From: an uncultured Bacteroidota bacterium
GTDB lineage: Bacteria > Bacteroidota > Bacteroidia > 2-12-FULL-35-15
Direction of reading: 5' to 3'
DNA: 64,000 bases
Assembly (NCBI GenBank): GCA_903847205.1
Contig: CAINDA010000056.1
Location: 93,598 to 157,597, forward strand
This document shows, piece after piece, positions 40,110 through 49,083 of this stretch. Position numbers and translations under genes: made by a program. Within the stretch, counting starts at the first letter, position 1, and the number at the start of each line of letters is the position of its first letter. The notes under the pieces were generated by a model. The model did no database searches and was not told the DNA's origin. It was given only the letters and a program-made list of their open reading frames with translations.

Positions 40110-40535
40110 ATGAAAAAAGTAATCTTAGCTGCCGCTGTTTGCTTCATTGCAATAGCAGGATCAGTAAAACCGTTATTCTCAAATGAGAAAGCAGTAAAAA
40201 GTACAAAGTATGAATTATTGGAAGCTAAATACAAAGCTTGTATTGATGCCTGCAATGAATGCGCAGCTTCTTGCAAAAGTTGTGAGACCGCATGTTCAAA
40301 AGGAAAAGATGAAAAAATGGCACAGTGCGTAAAGCTTTGTAAGGAATGTGCAGCAGCCTGCACAGCCTCAAGCACACTGATGACTTTAAATAGCGACAAT
40401 GCTAAGGAAATGTGTGCAGTATGCGCTAATATATGTGATAAATGCGCTGTTGAATGCGGTAAGTTTACATCGGATCATTGCAAAAAATGTGCTGCTGACT
40501 GCGTCAAAGCGGCAAAGTTGTGCAGAGAGATGTAG
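40110..40535 (+). CDS. Exported Cys-rich four-helix protein (Csp/DUF326-like)
   Basis: This 141-residue protein is counted from the ATG at 40110 (MKKVILAAAVCFIAIAGSVK). An upstream TTG overlaps the promoter box. After the signal peptide (about 1-22) the mature protein carries 19 Cys in CxxxC and CxxC spacing (CIDACNECAASCKSCETAC, CVKLCKECAAACTA, CAVCANICDKCAVEC, CKKCAADCVKAAKLC). This is the pattern of copper-storage Csp proteins, which bind Cu(I) inside a four-helix bundle, and of DUF326 ferredoxin-like relatives. Export of a Csp-type protein fits a periplasmic copper store. Copper binding is inferred. It is a single-gene unit between site 14 and a terminator. Confidence 0.85.
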   Translation: MKKVILAAAVCFIAIAGSVKPLFSNEKAVKSTKYELLEAKYKACIDACNECAASCKSCETACSKGKDEKMAQCVKLCKECAAACTASSTLMTLNSDNAKEMCAVCANICDKCAVECGKFTSDHCKKCAADCVKAAKLCREM

Positions 40536-40562
40536 TCATTTTATTTGCATAACTTCTATATT

Positions 40563-40597
40563 AAAAAAAGGATGAAATTTGTTTCATCCTTTTTTTC
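40563..40597. terminator. Bidirectional terminator between convergent genes
   Basis: A perfect 15-bp stem (40563-40577 with 40582-40596) has A-run and T-run ends. It serves the Cys-rich gene and the converging kinase operon. Confidence 0.9.
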
Positions 40598-40638
40598 GTT
40601 TTAAATCGTCCTTGCGCAATTTATTGTCCACTCAATTT

Positions 40639-42723
40639 TCATACGTCTTGCTTTTTCTTAACTAAACCTGCTATTTTGCTGTATAGTAATTTCTCGTCGA
40701 TAGGCTTTGCAATGTAATCATTCATGCCAACGGCTTTGCACTTTGCTAAATCAGCCGTGGTTACATCGGCAGTTAATGCTATGATGGGGATTTTAGAGTT
40801 CATGGTACTGCGAATATATTCGGCAGTTTCAAAGCCATTCATTACCGGCATTTGCAGATCCATCAAAATAATATCGTAAGCTGCAGCCTTGATTTTTTCG
40901 ACGGCTATTTTTCCGTTGGCGGCGTAATCACTTTCAAACCCGAAATCATCCAATAGTGTTTTCACCAGCAGCCTATTGAGTGCTATGTCTTCTACAACCA
41001 ATACTTTTAAATTTTTAATAGAAGCATCCAATTTTATTATTTCTTCTTCTGAAGGCGCTTCGGCTTTTGTTTTTTTAAAACTTAAAATAAAACTAAAAGC
41101 TGCGCCTTCATCAATTTTACTTTTTACACGAATGCTTCCTCCCTGGCGTTCTACTAACTGTTTAGCAATGGCAAGTCCTAATCCGGTTCCGCCGTAAAGT
41201 CTGGAAGTATCATTAGCAGCCTGCTGAAAGTTTTCGAAAATTTTCTCTATTTTATTTTCTGCGATACCTATTCCGGTATCTGTAACGGTAAACTCAATAA
41301 CAGCTTTATCTTCATCTTCTTTCAGTAAAAGTACGCTGACTGTAATTTTCCCTTTCGTTGTAAACTTTACCGCATTGCTCACTAAATTTAAAATAATCTG
41401 GTGCAGCCGCACTGAGTCGCCGATCAACACCTCGGGTATGCTGTTGTCGTATTCTTTAATCAGCTCTAAATTCTTTTCCTGAATTTTAGTTTCAAACAAA
41501 TGAAGCATTGCAGAAATGGATACTGTTAACTTAAACGGGGCATGTTCAAATGTCATTTTCCCTGCGTCTACCTTGGCAAGATCAAGTATATCATTAATTA
41601 AAACTATCAATGTATCGCCCGATACTTTAATTGCATTTAAGTACTCCTCCTGTTTTTTATTCAAATTTGTTTTTAATAAAACCTTTGTAAATCCGATGAT
41701 GGCATTCATAGGAGTTCTTATTTCATGGCTCATATTCGACAAAAACTGCTGTTTTGCTTTCACCGCATCTTCTGCAATCTGCGCAGCACTTTCAGCTTTA
41801 CTTTTTGCTTCGTCAGCAATTCCTGCAGCCTGCTCGGCAAATATTTTCGCTCTTGTCAATTCTGATTCAATTCTTTTTTGCTCGGTAATGTCTGTCCTGA
41901 TAGCCATATACTGGTATGGTTTTCCGTGTTCATTCAGGAAAGGAATAATAGTACTATTTACCCAATAAATGGTTCCATCTTTTGCTTTATTTTTCATTTC
42001 TCCTTTCCATATTTTCCCGCTTGCAATTACTGCCCATAAATCGCGGATAAATTCTTTCGGGTGATAGCCGGAATTAATTATTCGATGATTCTGCCCGATT
42101 AATTCCTTGCGGCTGTATTTTGAAATCTTACAGAAGTTATCATTTGCATATTTGATAATTCCTTCTTGATCAGTTATGGCTACAATTGAAGATTCATCAA
42201 GAGCATATTTGTAATCCGAAATTTCTTTTAAACTCTTCTTTAAATTCTCTTCGATCCTTTTTTGGGCAGTAACATCGCTGTTAAGCGTTTTCATTTGGTC
42301 TGCCTGCGCCAATAATTCATGGGTTTTTTTATACAAATCTATAAAAACAGCCACTTTTGCTTTTAATATTTCCGGAGAAAATGGTTTAATCATATAATCA
42401 ACTGCACCAGCCTTGTAGCCGTTAAAAATATGCACAGGGCTATCCATGCTGGCCGTTAAAAAAATAATCGGAACATGCTTTAATTTTTCGATTTCACGGA
42501 TTAATTCAGCTGTTTCAAATCCATCCATTCCAGGCATCTGCACATCCAATAATATGATAGCAAAATCCTGCTGATGGAGAAGAATTTTTAATGCTTCATT
42601 GCCTGAACCGGCTTTCACGCATAAATAATTTTGGCCTGAAAGAATTACTTCTAAAGCAAACAAGTTTTCTGCTCTATCATCTACCATTAAAATTTTAACA
42701 GGGCTGTCTGTTTTCATTTTCAA
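40639..42723 (-). CDS. Receiver - PAS - hybrid histidine kinase - receiver
   Basis: This 694-residue soluble protein has an N-terminal receiver (about 10-125; VDDR, phospho-Asp in IILLDVQMPGMDG, Lys in YMIKPFSPE) and PAS (about 160-280, ALDESSIVAITDQEG...KISKYSRKELIGQNHRI). A coiled coil, HisKA (LSNMSHEIRTPMN about 330), HATPase (NLVSNAVKF, GGTGLGLAIAK) and a second receiver (about 565-690; VEDI, ILMDLQMPVMNG, YIAKPI) follow. A kinase flanked by receivers can be both controlled by, and feed, phosphorelay. It is last of the row that starts with CheR at 48885, though a 307-bp gap separates it from the next gene. Confidence 0.9.
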   Translation of the reverse strand: MKMKTDSPVKILMVDDRAENLFALEVILSGQNYLCVKAGSGNEALKILLHQQDFAIILLDVQMPGMDGFETAELIREIEKLKHVPIIFLTASMDSPVHIFNGYKAGAVDYMIKPFSPEILKAKVAVFIDLYKKTHELLAQADQMKTLNSDVTAQKRIEENLKKSLKEISDYKYALDESSIVAITDQEGIIKYANDNFCKISKYSRKELIGQNHRIINSGYHPKEFIRDLWAVIASGKIWKGEMKNKAKDGTIYWVNSTIIPFLNEHGKPYQYMAIRTDITEQKRIESELTRAKIFAEQAAGIADEAKSKAESAAQIAEDAVKAKQQFLSNMSHEIRTPMNAIIGFTKVLLKTNLNKKQEEYLNAIKVSGDTLIVLINDILDLAKVDAGKMTFEHAPFKLTVSISAMLHLFETKIQEKNLELIKEYDNSIPEVLIGDSVRLHQIILNLVSNAVKFTTKGKITVSVLLLKEDEDKAVIEFTVTDTGIGIAENKIEKIFENFQQAANDTSRLYGGTGLGLAIAKQLVERQGGSIRVKSKIDEGAAFSFILSFKKTKAEAPSEEEIIKLDASIKNLKVLVVEDIALNRLLVKTLLDDFGFESDYAANGKIAVEKIKAAAYDIILMDLQMPVMNGFETAEYIRSTMNSKIPIIALTADVTTADLAKCKAVGMNDYIAKPIDEKLLYSKIAGLVKKKQDV

Positions 42724-43030
42724 TAAAAATTATTTTCAGTAATGTTTCTTCATGTTACCCTGAATAGCACGCTTTGGCAGCAAAGTATCTTCTATCTGCC
42801 TGCTAAGCTTCTTCCTCCTTCCAAACAAATTCAAAGGCTCCGAATAACAGGGCAGCTAATTATAAATCAATGCCGTTTAGTTAAAAGTTTGTAATTAAAA
42901 CATCTGCCAAAAGTCTCCTGCAAGCATATACTGCCAGCGTGCTGAACATATTGAGCCTGCTGAAATAGGTGAGATCGCTTCAAAAAAAAACGATAGTAAT
43001 TTAAAAAGAAAGTCTTGTTTTTGTTTTATG
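42724..43030. other. Intergenic gap with half of a REP-like element
   Basis: No gene and no DR21 copy are seen. 42941-42967 (CTGAACATATTGAGCCTGCT) is one arm of the element found at 36792, 37821 and 38445. A gcaaag box (42780-42785) could be an unregulated -7 element. Confidence 0.45.
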
Positions 43031-43987
43031 TTAATACAAAACTCTGCTCTTCAATTCTTCAATCTCTCTTTTCAATTCAATCATTTTTAATTCCCGTCCT
43101 ACAATCAGTTTTCTGAATCTCTCTAATTCTTCAATTCTCATCAGTTCTTTTTCACGTCCTGCAATTTCTCTTTCTGCCATCTGTTTTTGAGCTGTGATGT
43201 CTCTCGCCACAATTACAACTCCCAGTACATTTCCTTCATCATCCTTATAAACCGAACCATTAAATAGTACATCGGTATGTTTACTGTCCATTATGGTTAA
43301 TGGATAATCTGAGACAAAGCCTTTAGCAAAAACCTGCAGATAACCTTCACGCGCTTTTTCTGAGTCAGTGAAATATTCAAAAAAATGAGTGCCGATTAAT
43401 TTATCTCTTGCAACCCCCGTTACTTTAACTGATGCATTATTTATATCGGTTATTTTTCCTTCAGAACTAATTGCAAAAAGCGGGTCATGGCTTGCTTCAA
43501 TAAGGCTGAGAGAATATTTCGAAAGTAATTTATGCGCTGTAACATCGCTGTCCAGCTTTTTCATTTGTTCCGCCTGTTCCAATAATTTATGCGTTTTCCT
43601 ATATAATTCAGCAAAAACTGCCACTTTTGCTTTTAATATTTCGGGTGAAATAGGCTTAATCATATAATCAACTGCACCAGCCTGATATCCTTTAAAAATA
43701 TTTACAGAAGTATCCAGATTGGCTGTTAAAAAAATAATCGGCACTTGTTTATGTTTTTCGATCTGCCTGATCCGCTTCACTGTTTCAAACCCGTCCATTA
43801 TTGGCATTTGCACATCCATTAATATGATGGCAAAACTTTGTTCAAGGTTAAGAATTTCCAGGGCCGCCATTCCCGAATCAGCTTTCACGCATAAATAACT
43901 TTCGTTGGAAAGAATTACTTCTAAAGCAAATAAATTTTCTGCTCTGTCGTCGACCATTAAAATTTTAACCTGACTGTTTGTTTTCAT
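43031..43987 (-). CDS. Receiver - PAS regulator with shared C-terminal tail
   Basis: This 318-residue protein has a receiver (about 5-125; VDDR, ILMDVQMPIMDG, YMIKPI) closely related to that of the kinase at 40639, then PAS (about 155-268, LIEASHDPLFAISSEGKIT). It ends in a helical tail (REIAGREKELMRIEELERFRK...KMIELKREIEELK) nearly identical to the tail of the PAS protein at 17305. No kinase or DNA-binding domain is present. The tail may dock onto histidine kinases or form dimers. It lies 88 bp behind the 44076-47453 kinase gene. Confidence 0.85.
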   Translation of the reverse strand: MKTNSQVKILMVDDRAENLFALEVILSNESYLCVKADSGMAALEILNLEQSFAIILMDVQMPIMDGFETVKRIRQIEKHKQVPIIFLTANLDTSVNIFKGYQAGAVDYMIKPISPEILKAKVAVFAELYRKTHKLLEQAEQMKKLDSDVTAHKLLSKYSLSLIEASHDPLFAISSEGKITDINNASVKVTGVARDKLIGTHFFEYFTDSEKAREGYLQVFAKGFVSDYPLTIMDSKHTDVLFNGSVYKDDEGNVLGVVIVARDITAQKQMAEREIAGREKELMRIEELERFRKLIVGRELKMIELKREIEELKSRVLY

Positions 43988-44075
43988 AATATTAATATTT
44001 AGGATTTAGGAATTGAGATTTAGGATTATCTTTTGCATGCATTATTTAAAAATCCTTATTCCCAATTATTTTTCC

Positions 44076-47000
44076 TTATTTACTCATCCACACGCGCATC
44101 AATGACAGCAGCCGTTCTACATCAATTGGTTTAGTGATATAATCGTTGGCTCCTGCATCAATACATTTTTGTTTATCGTCTTTCATCGCTTTCGCGGTGA
44201 GTGCAATTACGGGTAATTTTTTGAACTTTGGCTGAGATCGTATTTGTCTCATAGCCTCGTAACCGTCCATTTCCGGCATCATAATATCCATCAGTACCAA
44301 ATCAATGTCAGGATGAATCTGCAGCATTTCCAATGCATTTTTCCCATTTTCTGCTTTAATAACTTCCATGCCCCTTTCAGCTAATATTTTTGATAATGCA
44401 AAAACATTCCGCATATCATCATCAGCCAGTAATATTTTTTTTGCATGAAATATTGTTTCTTTATCATACAGATTATTAATAATTAATTGTTTTGATTTCG
44501 CCAGGTTGCCAATAGTCCTGTGAAGGAAAAGAGCGGTTTCATCCAGCAGCCGTTCTTCTGATTTTATTCCTTTTATAATAATGGTCTCTGCATATTTCTG
44601 AAGCTCACTGTTTTCTTCTTTTGTAAGTTCTTTGCCTGTATATACGATAATCGGCGGCATATTATGATCTTTTAATTCCTCTAGTTTGTGGATAAGGTCA
44701 AACCCGCTCATGTCTGGCAAACCGATGTCAAGTATGATACAATCGATTTGGTGCTGCTCATACATAATCAGAGCCTCTTTACCTGTTGCTGCTTCCAGGC
44801 ATTTTACATCGCCGTTGCCGATTAGGATACGCATTGCTTTTCTTGAATTTTCACTATCTTCAATGATGAGCAGATTTTTTATTTTTCTGCTGATGAAATT
44901 TTCAATTCTGGTAAATGTTTCTTCCAGATCTTTTTTATCTATCGGTTTCATCAGGTACTCTACAGCTCCATCTTTGATTGGTTCCAGCGAACGTTCATCT
45001 GCGGAAATAATATGTACCGGTATATGTCTTACCGAAGGATTTGATTTTAATTCATGAAGAACATTATGTCCCTTAATCCCCGGCAGACCTAAATCTAGAA
45101 TAATTGCATTCGGTTTGTATTTTACGGCCAGCCGCAACCCGTCTTCTCCTGTTGCAGCAGATAAACATTTGAAACCTTTATTATTGGCCTGTTTTAAAAG
45201 TATAGCAGCAAATTTTAGATCGTCTTCAATAACAAGTACCACTTTATCGTCCTCCGTTATTGAATCTCTGTCGTCTGCAATGCTTGGATAATTGATGTAT
45301 TGTGGATCATTAGCCGTTCTTGCTTTATACAAAACCGGCTTAATTGTATTTGTTCTTGCTGTGTTCGCTTCGTCAACTATTTCAAGCGGAATAAGTAATG
45401 AAAAAGTGGAACCTCCATTTATTTTACTGCTCACTTTAATTTCAGCTCCTAGTAACTTTGCAAGTTCACGTGAAATTGAAAGTCCTAAACCTGTACCGCC
45501 GTACTTTCTGGAAGTTCCGCCGTCAGCCTGCTGAAAGGCTTCAAATATTGCCATTTGTTTGTCTTCCTGTATTCCGATACCTGTATCAGTAACCGAAATG
45601 TTCAATCTGCTTTCTGTGAATCTGTCAACACATAAACTTACACTTCCTTTTTCTGTGAATTTTACAGCGTTAGATAATAGATTTTTTAATATCTGATTTA
45701 ATCGCTGTAAATCAGTACGGATGGATTCAGGGAGTCCTTTTTCTAGATTGCAGATCAGCTGCAGTCCTTTTTGTTCAGCGTGATGTTTAAAATCGCGCAG
45801 TAGATCATCGGTAAAATTTTTGAGAGATACTCTTTCAATATTGATTGACATTTTTCCTGCTTCAATTTTAGAGAGATCAAGAACTTCATTAATCAATACA
45901 AGCAGATCATGACCGCTTTTGTAAATAATTTCAGCACTTTCTACCTGTACGCTGTCTAAGTTTTTCTTTCTGTTTTCGGATAAATCTTTCGACAGGATAA
46001 GTAAACTATTAAGCGGTGTCCGCAGCTCATGCGACATGTTTGCAAGAAATTCAGATTTATACTTGCTGCTTATTTCCAGTTGTTTGGTTTTTTGTTCAAT
46101 ATCATATTTTGAAGTTTCAACTTCTTTGTTTTTAGCTTCCAGTGATTGTGTTTGTTCTTCCAACTCCTCATTGGTCATTTGTAATTCTTCCTGCTGCTGT
46201 TTCAGATTTTGAGTCTGCTCCTCCAGCTCTTCATTCATTTGTTTCATCTCTTCCTGCTGTGACTGCAGTTCTTCTGTTTGAGCTTGCGCTTCTTCAAGCA
46301 ATTCCTGGATACGTTTTCTTGCAAGCGCTGAATTAACGCTGATACCTATGCTGTCCATAGAAATAGTAATAAATTCTTTTTCTGTTTCGTTGAAAGCAGA
46401 AAGTCGGCCTATTTCAATAACACCGGCTGTTTTACCTTCAAACAAAAAAGGGGTGATAAGGAGCTGTTTGGGTTTGGTATCAAGGATGGATGAAGTGATT
46501 CGTGTTTGAGCTTCAGTTATATCCGTTAATGAAATCTGTTTTTTTTCATATGCAGCCTGACCGATCAGCCCTTCATTAAGTGCGAATTTTTGTTTTGTAT
46601 TTTCTTTAGAGGAAAAAGCATATTGCCCGCTGAGTACAAGGTCGCTGCTTTTATCATTGAATAGGTAAACCGCACCTATATTTGCTTTCAGGTAGGTACA
46701 TAAAAAACTGATTGTATTGCCGGCAAGCTCTTCTATACTTTGATCTCCGATTAATTTTTCATTAAGCTCAGTGTTGCCGGTGAGCAGCCAGTTTTTACCG
46801 GCAGTTTCCTCTTCAGCTCTTTTAAGTGCTTTTAAATTTGAAGTAACTATATAATAAACTATAACAAGAATCATAATAATGATCGACAATAAAACGAAAA
46901 AAACGAGATTAAAATTTCCTGCATCATCATCACTGGCTTGTCTTCTTTCGATAAGCAGCGTATGTTCAATTCCCTCTGCCCTATCAATTATTTTTCTTAT

Positions 47001-47453
47001 CCTGTCTTCTATTTGTTTTCCTTCTCCGGAAACAGTTAATTCTTTTGCTTTTTCAAAATCTCTTTTGCGAGTGTCTACAAGCCTTTTAAAATAAGCATTA
47101 TGCAGTTTGAATTCCTGCTCAAGTTCCCCGATATTTTTTTGCTGAATGGGGTTGTCTTTGGTTAATTCCTTTACTTTATCTAAATGTTCAGATGCATAAG
47201 TACCTGCATTTATATAAGGCTGAAGATAATTTTCATCAGCGGTAATAACAAACCCCCTTGTGCCTGTTTCGGCATCAATGGAGGAGATTAGTATTTGTTC
47301 AAATTCATACAATACCTGATTAGTATGATCTACCCATACATTGGAAGCAATAAATTTTTCACTGTTTTTAAATGAGAAAATTGCAACTCCTAAAAGTATA
47401 AGGGCACAGGTAATAAATCCCAATAGTATTTTTCTGTCAAGTGTCATTTTCAT
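44076..47453 (-). CDS. CHASE3-GAF hybrid histidine kinase with three receivers
   Basis: This 1125-residue membrane kinase has a first membrane helix (about 9-27), periplasmic CHASE3 (about 38-180, IDAETGTRGFVITADENYL), a second helix (about 183-204) and GAF (about 235-380, KANIGAVYLFNDKSSDL). A coiled coil rich in EELxxQ, HisKA (LANMSHELRTPLN), HATPase (NLLSNAVKF, GGTGLGLSIS) and three receivers (LVIEDD, LIIEDSENS, LLADDDMRN; last phospho-Asp in VLMDIMMPEMDG) follow. It reads an extracytoplasmic signal. It lies 4 bp behind a CheB gene, in an operon CheR-CheB-kinase from DR21 site 15. This layout is familiar in Bacteroidota and has no known chemoreceptor partner. Confidence 0.93.
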   Translation of the reverse strand: MKMTLDRKILLGFITCALILLGVAIFSFKNSEKFIASNVWVDHTNQVLYEFEQILISSIDAETGTRGFVITADENYLQPYINAGTYASEHLDKVKELTKDNPIQQKNIGELEQEFKLHNAYFKRLVDTRKRDFEKAKELTVSGEGKQIEDRIRKIIDRAEGIEHTLLIERRQASDDDAGNFNLVFFVLLSIIIMILVIVYYIVTSNLKALKRAEEETAGKNWLLTGNTELNEKLIGDQSIEELAGNTISFLCTYLKANIGAVYLFNDKSSDLVLSGQYAFSSKENTKQKFALNEGLIGQAAYEKKQISLTDITEAQTRITSSILDTKPKQLLITPFLFEGKTAGVIEIGRLSAFNETEKEFITISMDSIGISVNSALARKRIQELLEEAQAQTEELQSQQEEMKQMNEELEEQTQNLKQQQEELQMTNEELEEQTQSLEAKNKEVETSKYDIEQKTKQLEISSKYKSEFLANMSHELRTPLNSLLILSKDLSENRKKNLDSVQVESAEIIYKSGHDLLVLINEVLDLSKIEAGKMSINIERVSLKNFTDDLLRDFKHHAEQKGLQLICNLEKGLPESIRTDLQRLNQILKNLLSNAVKFTEKGSVSLCVDRFTESRLNISVTDTGIGIQEDKQMAIFEAFQQADGGTSRKYGGTGLGLSISRELAKLLGAEIKVSSKINGGSTFSLLIPLEIVDEANTARTNTIKPVLYKARTANDPQYINYPSIADDRDSITEDDKVVLVIEDDLKFAAILLKQANNKGFKCLSAATGEDGLRLAVKYKPNAIILDLGLPGIKGHNVLHELKSNPSVRHIPVHIISADERSLEPIKDGAVEYLMKPIDKKDLEETFTRIENFISRKIKNLLIIEDSENSRKAMRILIGNGDVKCLEAATGKEALIMYEQHQIDCIILDIGLPDMSGFDLIHKLEELKDHNMPPIIVYTGKELTKEENSELQKYAETIIIKGIKSEERLLDETALFLHRTIGNLAKSKQLIINNLYDKETIFHAKKILLADDDMRNVFALSKILAERGMEVIKAENGKNALEMLQIHPDIDLVLMDIMMPEMDGYEAMRQIRSQPKFKKLPVIALTAKAMKDDKQKCIDAGANDYITKPIDVERLLSLMRVWMSK

Positions 47454-47457
47454 TTTA

Positions 47458-48033
47458 TTAGTTGTAATTTGAATGATTTATTTTTATTAGCAGCTTAATT
47501 ATTTCCTCAAGGCATAAAATATGATCCGGTTTAACGGCTGCAATAGCAGAAGCCGGCATATAACCGGACTCCGCTGTAGCCGGATCCTGAGCGATGGTCA
47601 ATCCTCCGTATTCCTTTATTCTTTTGAGACCAGCTGTTCCATCTGCATTTGAACCGGTAAGTATTATTCCAATCAATTTATCTTTATAAGCTTCTGCAGC
47701 TGATTCAAATAAAACATCAATTGACGGCCTTGCATAATTTACCCGTTCATCAATTGTAAGTGAAAAAGTTTTATCTTTTTCTATCAGCAGATGATAATTA
47801 GGGGGTGCGATGTATATAGCTGCATTTTCAATTTTTTCTTTTTCATCTGCCTCTTTCATTTGGAGATTAGTCTTATCATTTAAAAGCTTTATCCATTTAT
47901 TATTTGAGCGGGGGCTCACATGCTGCACTATAATTATCGGCAGGCTGAAATCCTGCGGCAAATTTGAAAATATGACATTCAGCGCATTCAATCCTCCGGA
48001 AGAAACTCCTATTACAATTGCTTCGTAACTCAT
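47458..48033 (-). CDS. CheB methylesterase domain protein
   Basis: This 191-residue protein is only the catalytic domain, without the receiver of classical CheB. The hallmarks are VIGVSSGGLNALN (nucleophile Ser near 12), IIVQHVSPRSNN (catalytic His) and GIILTGSNADGTAGLKRIK (catalytic Asp). It removes methyl esters or amides from glutamyl residues of chemoreceptor-like proteins. No such target is in this window. It lies 27 bp behind CheR and 4 bp before the CHASE3 kinase. Confidence 0.9.
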   Translation of the reverse strand: MSYEAIVIGVSSGGLNALNVIFSNLPQDFSLPIIIVQHVSPRSNNKWIKLLNDKTNLQMKEADEKEKIENAAIYIAPPNYHLLIEKDKTFSLTIDERVNYARPSIDVLFESAAEAYKDKLIGIILTGSNADGTAGLKRIKEYGGLTIAQDPATAESGYMPASAIAAVKPDHILCLEEIIKLLIKINHSNYN

Positions 48034-48060
48034 AACTCATAATTCTCGACTCTCAACTAA

Positions 48061-48885
48061 TTAGTATTTTTTTTTAAATATTCTCTGTTTTTTATCAAGT
48101 TCAGTGTACTCTTCATGCAAATCAGTAAATCGTAAACTTTCTTTTGAACCCAGACATAAAATACCGCCATTTATCAGGCTGTTGTAAAAAAGTTTTTGGA
48201 CTTTATTTTGTAAATTTTTATCAAAATATATAAGTACGTTTCTGCATAATATCAAGTGTACTTCTGCAAATACGCTGTCAGTTACTAAATTATGATTTGC
48301 CCAAACAATGTTTTTTTTCAGTGATTGATTCATGATAACGTTATCATGATCGGATATATAATAGCTCGAAAAAGATTCTTTTCCTCCAGCGGACTGATAA
48401 TTTGAAGTGTATTCTTTCATCAGACTATTTGGGAAAATCCCTTCTTTTGCACGTTTCAAAGCTTGCGGGTTAAAATCGGTAGCATAGAGGGTGGTCCTCT
48501 CATACAAGCCTTCTTCCTGCATAATTATGGCCATTGAATAAGCCTCTTGACCCGTAGCACAGCCGGCATGCCATATTTTTATGAAAGGATAGGTTTTTAA
48601 AAGAGGCAGTACGTTTTCCCGCAGCGACCTGTAAAAATCTGGGTCACGAAACATTTCGGTTACTGTTATTGACAGGTCCTGTAATAGTTCAGAAGCAAAT
48701 GATTCATCATTAATTACTTTCGACTGCATTTGAGAAATATCGGATAAGCCCGACATGGCCATCCTATTCATTACCCTGCGCCTGATGTGAGCCTCGGAAT
48801 ACTGCCTGAAATCATAGCCGTATTTCTGAAAAATTGCTTCCAATAACAATGAAATTTCTAATTCCGAAGTGTCGTTATATCTCAT
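48061..48885 (-). CDS. CheR methyltransferase
   Basis: This 274-residue protein is counted from the ATG at 48885 (MRYNDTSELEISLLLEAIF). A longer reading to 49044 extends through the promoter and is rejected. A helical N-terminal domain (about 1-75, QYSEAHIRRRVMNRMAM) is followed by the SAM-binding domain (about 85-274, IWHAGCATGQEAYSMAIIMQ, ILCRNVLIYFD). It methylates glutamyl side chains of receptor-like proteins. First gene of the operon CheR-CheB-hybrid kinase, 30 bp after the TTTG box of DR21 site 15. Confidence 0.92.
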   Translation of the reverse strand: MRYNDTSELEISLLLEAIFQKYGYDFRQYSEAHIRRRVMNRMAMSGLSDISQMQSKVINDESFASELLQDLSITVTEMFRDPDFYRSLRENVLPLLKTYPFIKIWHAGCATGQEAYSMAIIMQEEGLYERTTLYATDFNPQALKRAKEGIFPNSLMKEYTSNYQSAGGKESFSSYYISDHDNVIMNQSLKKNIVWANHNLVTDSVFAEVHLILCRNVLIYFDKNLQNKVQKLFYNSLINGGILCLGSKESLRFTDLHEEYTELDKKQRIFKKKY

Positions 48886-48920
48886 TTTAGAGCTTTTCTC
48901 AGTTATATTGCAGATGGTTG

Positions 48921-48985
48921 CAAATTTGAGAAAACTGCTACGAAAATTGTTATACAACTTTAGAAAAAAGTTACATAATTCACAC
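48921..48985 (-). promoter_or_regulatory. DR21 promoter module, site 15
   Basis: The half-sites on plus are at 48950 (ttata) and 48971 (ttaca), 21 bp apart, with attcacac to 48985. The TTTG box at 48921-48924 is in the context CAAATTTGC, here 29 rather than 30 bp away. It drives the CheR-CheB-kinase operon. Confidence 0.85.
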
Positions 48986-49008
48986 TTCTGAGTTCCGAAA
49001 AATAATTT

Positions 49009-49047
49009 AAAAAAAAGTGCTGCCCGCCAGACGGCCGACAACACTTC
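49009..49047 (-). terminator. Terminator after the receiver gene
   Basis: An imperfect stem (49016-49027 with 49032-49046) is followed on the minus strand by a T-run. It insulates site 15 from the AraC operon. Confidence 0.6.
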
Positions 49048-49083
49048 ACAAGTACTGTATTCATTGTTAAATACTGAAGAATT

